This document shows, one piece after another, positions 16,605 through 20,543 of a stretch of DNA of 20,543 bases. This DNA is from Victivallales bacterium. GTDB taxonomy: Bacteria; Verrucomicrobiota; Lentisphaeria; Victivallales; JAADHT01. The DNA is taken from positions 1-20,543 of the forward strand of contig JAFGFR010000131.1 of assembly GCA_016930955.1 (NCBI GenBank), given 5' to 3'. Each line of letters opens with the position of its first letter. Position 1 is the stretch's first letter. The notes under the pieces were generated by a model. That model saw only the letters and a list, made by a program, of their open reading frames with translations. It had not been told where the DNA came from and did not search any database. A program made the translations under genes and the position numbers.

Positions 16605-16654
16605 TGAGACTTGAAATGGCAGCCCGGACATGCTAGTTTCCAAGCCAAGTCTCA
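16605..16654. repeat. Inverted repeat TGAGACTTG/CAAGTCTCA
   Basis: Perfect 9-bp arms (16605-16613 and 16646-16654) surround 32 bp, in the 283-bp gap between two divergent genes. ATTGCC is repeated just outside each arm. The left arm with its continuation, GAGACTTGAAATGGC, vaguely resembles the right arm of the 75-bp element, but too many positions differ to call it a copy. The rest of the gap holds a CCGCC/GGCGG hairpin (16494-16507) and a promoter. Confidence 0.4.
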
Positions 16655-16686
16655 TTGCCGACTGTGGTTTATCATACAGCCGTGGA

Positions 16687-16714
16687 TGGACTTTTTCAAA
16701 ATTTGGGATAAATA
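16687..16714 (+). promoter_or_regulatory. Promoter candidate for the surface-protein operon
   Basis: TGGACT (16687-16692) and TAAATA (16709-16714) have a 16-base spacer; AATAAT at 16711 would give 18. They lie in an AT-rich stretch upstream of a strong AGGAGGAAA ribosome site and the ATG at 16741. The leader would be only about 20 bases. Confidence 0.35.
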
Positions 16715-16740
16715 ATTTCATTCATCGAGGAGGAAAGTAA

Positions 16741-17301
16741 ATGAGGTTAAGATGTCTTGTCTGTGCGGCATCGGTTTGTGCTTTGACGTTCACCCCCTAC
16801 GCTTCCGCAAGCGGAGAGGGAAAACAGGAGAAGTATTCAACTCCGTTGCAGCTCTCGTTCTTCGCGCCGCTGCAGATCGCACCGGAAAACAGCGACGTGT
16901 ACGGGCTCAGGCTGTGTCTGCCCTACGGGGTCAACCACAGCCTGCACGGAGCTGACATCGGCATCTGGAACGTCTTGACCGGAAAGCATCACGGTGTCCA
17001 GATCGGGGCCTTGGCGACCATGCGCGGCGGGAAGGCTTACGGATGGAACATCGCCGGTATAGCCAACATGTCCGACGGGGACGACTTTGGAGTCTCCTTC
17101 GGGGGCATCTACAACAACGCCTCTGGGAGCATAAACGGAGTCCAGCTCTCGGCCATACATTCACGCGCCAAGAAAGTCAAGGGCGTGCAGTTCTCACTCT
17201 TCAACTACTGCGACGAGCTCGAGGGAGTCCAGGTCGGCCTGTTGAACTTCTGCCCCCAGGGCGCTATACCCTTCATGCTGCTTATCAACGCGAAATTCTG
17301 A
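16741..17301 (+). CDS. Surface-repeat protein (LA_2272-like), secreted
   Basis: This 186-residue protein has an N-terminal signal peptide ending near ASAS-G25. The body has short repeats built on G-x-x-x-G-x-x-N: GADIGIWNVLTGKHHGVQIGALATM, YGWNIAGIANMSDGDDFGVSFGGIYN, INGVQLSAIHS, VKGVQFSLFN, LEGVQVGLLNF. The end is aromatic (LLINAKF). This pattern fits the LA_2272 family of bacterial surface-repeat proteins, probably beta-structured and outer-membrane associated; function is unknown. It starts at ATG 16741 after AGGAGGAAA. The aldehyde dehydrogenase gene follows after 9 bp, so it leads an operon of mixed content. Confidence 0.75.
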   Translation: MRLRCLVCAASVCALTFTPYASASGEGKQEKYSTPLQLSFFAPLQIAPENSDVYGLRLCLPYGVNHSLHGADIGIWNVLTGKHHGVQIGALATMRGGKAYGWNIAGIANMSDGDDFGVSFGGIYNNASGSINGVQLSAIHSRAKKVKGVQFSLFNYCDELEGVQVGLLNFCPQGAIPFMLLINAKF

Positions 17302-17310
17302 GGAAAACTT

Positions 17311-18744
17311 ATGGAAGACGGCAAATTTGAACAGATAGAGCTGGTGATGTCGCGTGCGAGGGAGTCCGCGGCGGTTTTCGGGCAGCTCGACCAGAAGCAT
17401 GTGGACAGGATCGTCAGGGCTGTCTATCTTGCCGGTATGGACGCAAGGATAAAACTCGCCAAGATGGCTGCCGAGGAGACTGGAATGGGGCGCTGGCAGG
17501 ACAAGGTCATAAAGAACATTGTCGCCACACAATATGTATATGAGAACATCAAGTCCCAGAAGACTGCGGGGATCATATCCGACAACGATAAGGACGGGGT
17601 AATCGAGATAGCTCAGCCACTTGGCCCGATTCTCGCCGTGACACCGGTGACCAACCCGACCTCGACCGTGATGTTCAAGATTCTAATCGCGCTGAAGACC
17701 AGGAACCCCGTGATAATAAGCTCCCACCGCAAGGCGGCGAAATGCTCGGTTGAGGCGGCAAGGATTTGCTACGAGGCGGCACTTTCTGAGGATGCCCCGG
17801 AATACTGCATCCAGTGGTCGGAGCACAAGTCCCGGGAGGAGACCCAGGCACTTATGCGGCACAAATGCCTCTCGCTGATCCTCGCCACCGGAGGCGAGAG
17901 CCTGGTCCACGAGGCCTACAGCTCCGGCACGCCTGCAATCGGTGTCGGGGCAGGAAATGTGCCGGTGTTCATCGAGAAAAGCGCCGATATCCCCTTCGCC
18001 GTGGAGCAGATAATGCTTTCAAAGACCTTCGACAACGGCACGATATGCGCCAGCGAGCAGGCGGTGGTGGTGGAGAATACAGTGCTCGAAGTCGTCAAAA
18101 AAGAGTTCGTCGCCAACAAGGCCGTTTTCCTCGATCACAAGGCAGTGGCCCTGCTCGAAAAGGTCGCATTCGACCCAGCAAGGGGGCTGATGAACGCAGA
18201 TATCGTCGGGCAGTCCGCGGTAAAGATAGCCCAGATGGCAGGAATAGACGTCCCTCCAGACACAGCCCTGCTGATTGCACCGCTTGAGGCAGTCGGGCCG
18301 CAGGCACCGCTTTCCAGGGAGATACTCGCCCCGATCCTGGCGTTCTACTCGGCGCCGGACTTCGACTCTGCCGCGAACATCTGCATGGACCTGAACTTCT
18401 TTGGAGGCACGGGGCATACAGTATCCATCTTCTCGAATGACAATGAGCTGATCAAAAAATTCGCGTTGATAATGGATGCCGGCAGGATATGCGTGAACAT
18501 GCCTTCATCCCAGGGGGCGGTCGGAGGCATCTACAACACGCTCGAGCCGTCATTCACTCTGGGTTGCGGGACGACTGGCAAGAACATCACCACGGACAAC
18601 ATCTCGGCGCGGCATCTGATTAACATCCAGCGCATAACCAAGCGCAGGATAAACGACAGGACTGCGAATTTTGACATGGGCAAATATCTTGACGAGTCCG
18701 CTGATGCACTCACACTCGAGAAAGAATTCAACAAAAACTACTGA
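17311..18744 (+). CDS. Stand-alone acylating aldehyde dehydrogenase (AdhE N-domain/EutE-like)
   Basis: The product is 477 residues of the CoA-acylating aldehyde dehydrogenase group, which interconverts acetaldehyde (or another short aldehyde), CoA and NAD with acyl-CoA. The sequence tracks the N-terminal half of AdhE: PLGPILAVTPVTNPTSTVMFKILIALKTRNPVIISSHRKA, ATGGESLVHEAYSSGTPAIGVGAGN, and catalytic C246 in FDNGTICASEQ. The iron alcohol dehydrogenase half is absent, and the protein ends naturally at a TAC-TGA codon pair with the next gene 15 bp on. No microcompartment targeting extension or shell gene is visible. Its aldehyde could be lactaldehyde- or ethanol-linked; the substrate is not readable from the sequence. 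Confidence 0.9.
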   Translation: MEDGKFEQIELVMSRARESAAVFGQLDQKHVDRIVRAVYLAGMDARIKLAKMAAEETGMGRWQDKVIKNIVATQYVYENIKSQKTAGIISDNDKDGVIEIAQPLGPILAVTPVTNPTSTVMFKILIALKTRNPVIISSHRKAAKCSVEAARICYEAALSEDAPEYCIQWSEHKSREETQALMRHKCLSLILATGGESLVHEAYSSGTPAIGVGAGNVPVFIEKSADIPFAVEQIMLSKTFDNGTICASEQAVVVENTVLEVVKKEFVANKAVFLDHKAVALLEKVAFDPARGLMNADIVGQSAVKIAQMAGIDVPPDTALLIAPLEAVGPQAPLSREILAPILAFYSAPDFDSAANICMDLNFFGGTGHTVSIFSNDNELIKKFALIMDAGRICVNMPSSQGAVGGIYNTLEPSFTLGCGTTGKNITTDNISARHLINIQRITKRRINDRTANFDMGKYLDESADALTLEKEFNKNY

Positions 18745-18759
18745 GGAGAACAAAAAAAT

Positions 18760-19050
18760 ATGAAGATCGAAACCTCAAATTGCGAATGCGGCACTTTGCT
18801 TTCAATAGAAGGCAGACTGGACACTGCCGCATCGGAAGGTCTGGAAAAAAAATTATCCGAGCTGGACATCTCACAAGGCCTCTGCATAGACCTTGGCAAA
18901 GTTGACTACATCAGCTCGGCATTCCTGAGGATATGCATAAAATGCTGCAAAAATCTCGGCGATGGCAAGTTCTGCCTGAGAAATCCGCGCCCCGAGGTCA
19001 GAAAGGTCTTCAAGATATCCAATCTCGAGAAGCTGATAAAGAGTCCCTGA
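18760..19050 (+). CDS. STAS-domain protein (anti-sigma factor antagonist-like)
   Basis: This 96-residue protein is a single STAS domain. LSIEGRLDTAASEGLEKKL and the switch segment LCIDLGKVDYISSAFLRICIKCCK contain the serine pair S52-S53, where the phosphorylated serine of SpoIIAA-like antagonists lies. FKISNLEKLIKS is the usual C-terminal helix. Such proteins act in partner-switching with a serine kinase/anti-sigma factor. No kinase or phosphatase gene is in the window. AGGAG lies 11 bases before the ATG at 18760. It is 15 bp downstream of the aldehyde dehydrogenase and likely co-transcribed. Confidence 0.88.
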   Translation: MKIETSNCECGTLLSIEGRLDTAASEGLEKKLSELDISQGLCIDLGKVDYISSAFLRICIKCCKNLGDGKFCLRNPRPEVRKVFKISNLEKLIKSP

Positions 19051-19152
19051 ACAAAATATTTGCCCGTTTGGCGGCCCATCCATCAGCGGCAATTGCTCCA
19101 GATCACAGGTTGCCCCATAATTCCACGACATTCGGGAGAGTATGATTAAGAT

Positions 19153-20370
19153 ATGGAGCCAATTTCAAAACTACCCTTCAAGCGGCTTCTAGAGAGGGCC
19201 TACTATTCCGGCATAGGCAAGTCGGCTGTGATTTATCCTGTGGCCTTCATCGGCGCTTTCGGCATGTCCTTCGCGTCGCTGGGGTTTATATTTTATCTCC
19301 AGGACAAGTTTTGCGCCACCGGGGAGCAGATAGGGTTTCTCGCCGGTGTCTGGGCCCTGGGATATCTTCTCGGTTTTTTTTATCTCCGCCCGGGGCTATA
19401 CAAACGGATGCTGCCGCGTTACCAGATACTCGTCTCAAGCACCGTCATGTCTGTCTTCGGCGGCATCATGCCGCTTATCCTTCCTTCAATCAACTACATC
19501 TATATTTCTCATCTCGTATATGGCTTGGCCATTTCGATGTTCTGGCCCCCTTTGACAGCATGGATTTCAATCGGTTTTGAAGGGAAGAAGCTCGGCGCGA
19601 TGATGTCTCGCTACAATTTCTCATGGTGCCTGGGTACTGTCCTGGGTCCTCTCGCCGGCGGGTTGGTGTGCGAGTACTCCCCTGCCGTAGTGCTGGTTTC
19701 CGGGGCCTGTCTTTTTTTCTCCAATTCTCTGCTGGTCCTTGGAGCGACATTGGCAATGCCTCATGGGGGAGATACCGAGGCTCATGAGCCGAAGTCCTTC
19801 GGGAAGGTCTCGACCGGTTTGAGACTCCCGGCTCTCGCAGGATTGACTTGCACCTTCCTCTTCGTGGGCATACTTGCCAACATCTTCCCTGTATTCGCCC
19901 GAAACGACATCGGAATGAGCGAGGGGATGATAGGATTCATGATGTTCTGCAGGACACTCGGGATGACTGCTTGTTTCGTTCTGCTCGGGCGTTTGACGGT
20001 GTGGCATTTCATGGCGTGGCCTCTGCTGGCGGCACAGGTGCTCATCGCACTGCTGTTGCTTGTCTTATCATCTGTTTACTCGGAGCTGGTTTTCTCAGTC
20101 TTGTTTTTTGTTTTGGGCTTACTCAACGCGGTGGTCTACGCCAACGGGCAGTATCACAGTATCGCCGGCAGCAGAGACAAATCCTTCGGCGCGGCCCTGT
20201 CCGAACTTTTGATAACCATAGGCCTCGGAGCCGGATCATGCATGGGTGGCGTCATATATCAATTTTTCGGATTCGCGGCAGTAATAAACTCCCTGGCAGT
20301 GCTCATGCTGGCAGCATGGGTAATGCAGCTTATATGGGTCTCGCAGAGAGTCACCGCCAAGAACACATAA
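19153..20370 (+). CDS. MFS transporter
   Basis: This 405-residue protein has about 12 hydrophobic segments and the major facilitator layout. The first helix begins near residue 26 (VIYPVAFIGAFGMSFASLGFIF), FEGKKLGAMMSRYNFSWCLGTVLGPLAGG lies near the fourth and fifth helices, and a hydrophilic loop (AMPHGGDTEAHEPKSFGKVSTG) separates the two halves. Substrate is unknown. The ATG at 19153 is the first possible start, since an in-frame TAA lies at 19147-19149. It is immediately followed by the element arm, so residues 2-7 (EPISKL) are repeat-encoded. No ribosome site stands at normal distance. A downstream GTG start (V26) is possible. It is flanked on its 3' side by a complete element. Confidence 0.85.
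   Translation: MEPISKLPFKRLLERAYYSGIGKSAVIYPVAFIGAFGMSFASLGFIFYLQDKFCATGEQIGFLAGVWALGYLLGFFYLRPGLYKRMLPRYQILVSSTVMSVFGGIMPLILPSINYIYISHLVYGLAISMFWPPLTAWISIGFEGKKLGAMMSRYNFSWCLGTVLGPLAGGLVCEYSPAVVLVSGACLFFSNSLLVLGATLAMPHGGDTEAHEPKSFGKVSTGLRLPALAGLTCTFLFVGILANIFPVFARNDIGMSEGMIGFMMFCRTLGMTACFVLLGRLTVWHFMAWPLLAAQVLIALLLLVLSSVYSELVFSVLFFVLGLLNAVVYANGQYHSIAGSRDKSFGAALSELLITIGLGAGSCMGGVIYQFFGFAAVINSLAVLMLAAWVMQLIWVSQRVTAKNT
19156..19172 (+). repeat. Isolated 17-bp arm at the MFS start codon
   Basis: GAGCCAATTTCAAAACT is identical over 17 bases to the arm of copy A and follows directly on the ATG of the MFS gene. No core or second arm follows; the next bases (ACCCTTCAAGCGG) are already coding sequence. 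Confidence 0.8.
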
Positions 20371-20376
20371 GGCTAA

Positions 20377-20451
20377 GAGCCAACTTCAAAACTTTCCGTC
20401 TGCCGCATCTACGCTCCCGACGCGACTCACACGGAGTTTTGAAGTTGGCTC
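20377..20451 (-). repeat. Complete 75-bp palindromic element, copy B
   Basis: This copy is in reverse orientation to copy A, with perfect 17-bp inverted ends GAGCCAACTTCAAAACT and AGTTTTGAAGTTGGCTC. It has the same length and a core matching copy A. Relative to A, arm position 8 changes T to C and its partner position 68 changes A to G, preserving pairing. CTAA directly flanks both sides (20373-20376 and 20452-20455), possibly a 4-bp target duplication. It begins 6 bp after the MFS stop and may act as that gene's transcript 3' hairpin. Confidence 0.9.
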
Positions 20452-20462
20452 CTAAGAACCTA

Positions 20463-20505
20463 AATAAAGCAGTTGCCGCAGTGTGCCGTGGATCTATTCT
20501 TATTT
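20463..20505 (-). repeat. 43-bp dispersed repeat, copy 2
   Basis: This is the reverse complement of 1390-1432 with one mismatch in 43 bases. It follows the full 75-bp element by 11 bp and, like copy 1, lies just downstream of a gene. The two copies are about 19 kb apart and inverted. Confidence 0.8.
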
Positions 20506-20540
20506 TGAGTGACACTGTAGTAACTACTGCGAACTCAAAA
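20503..20540. repeat. Nested palindrome at the right edge
   Basis: Outer arms TTTTGAGT (20503-20510) and ACTCAAAA (20533-20540) are perfect 8-bp inverted repeats. Inside them GTAGT-A-ACTAC (20517-20527) forms a second stem. The outer arm overlaps the end of the 43-bp repeat. The window ends three bases later, so whether it belongs to a larger unit cannot be seen. Confidence 0.45.
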
Positions 20541-20543
20541 TGA

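Noticed and set aside
19848..20543. 231-codon plus-strand open frame running to the window edge
   Set aside because: It overlaps the MFS gene in another frame and then reads through the 75-bp and 43-bp repeats; no domain is visible.

Overview
The window reads as a chromosomal segment of a Gram-negative, sugar-fermenting bacterium with fairly GC-rich coding DNA. A lipoprotein with a BamE-like domain, a leptospiral-type surface-repeat protein, an UgpC/MsmX-type sugar ABC ATPase, a fused class II aldolase/short-chain dehydrogenase and a Re-citrate-synthase-like protein together suggest the PVC group (Lentisphaerota/Kiritimatiellota-like). That placement is an inference from gene content only. 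I see no phage, plasmid, CRISPR or transposase genes.

Layout. Positions 1-1390 (+) hold the tail of an unrecognised basic protein, an acylphosphatase with a TTG start, and a polytopic membrane protein. Positions 1618-7505 (-) form a pentose operon: LacI-family regulator, ribulokinase (araB), ribulose-5-phosphate 4-epimerase (araD), an L-fucose/L-arabinose-isomerase-family protein in the place of araA, and then rfbC. A divergent control region (7506-7836) holds a LacI-type palindrome and a sigma70-like promoter. Positions 7837-12252 (+) hold a Re-citrate synthase/homocitrate-synthase-like enzyme, a dGTPase-like HD hydrolase and a rhamnulose/fuculose-1-phosphate aldolase-dehydrogenase fusion, closely spaced. 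Positions 12335-13883 (+) hold a lipoprotein and UDP-glucuronate decarboxylase. Next come a sugar-ABC ATPase (14091-15191), tRNA-Phe(GAA) and, convergent to it, a radical SAM/helix-hairpin-helix DNA-repair-type protein (15333-16457, -). Positions 16741-19050 (+) carry a surface-repeat protein, a stand-alone acylating aldehyde dehydrogenase and a STAS protein. An MFS transporter (19153-20370) closes the window.

The genes fit plant- or host-polysaccharide sugar use. The ABC ATPase would energise uptake. AraB, AraD and the FucI-like isomerase would feed arabinose (or a similar sugar) to xylulose-5-phosphate. The aldolase/SDR fusion would cleave a deoxyhexulose-1-phosphate and process lactaldehyde. 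The acylating aldehyde dehydrogenase would supply or consume acyl-CoA. RfbC and UXS make activated sugars for surface polysaccharide.

The most interesting feature is not a gene. A 75-bp palindromic repeat family with perfect 17-bp inverted ends occurs as two complete copies (13859-13933, 20377-20451), one decayed copy (242-309), and isolated arms at 6460, 19156, 7684 and 2279. The two full copies differ by a compensatory base-pair change in the arms, and several copies supply the start codon context, stop codon or C-terminal codons of neighbouring genes. A second, 43-bp repeat occurs in opposite orientation near both ends of the window.
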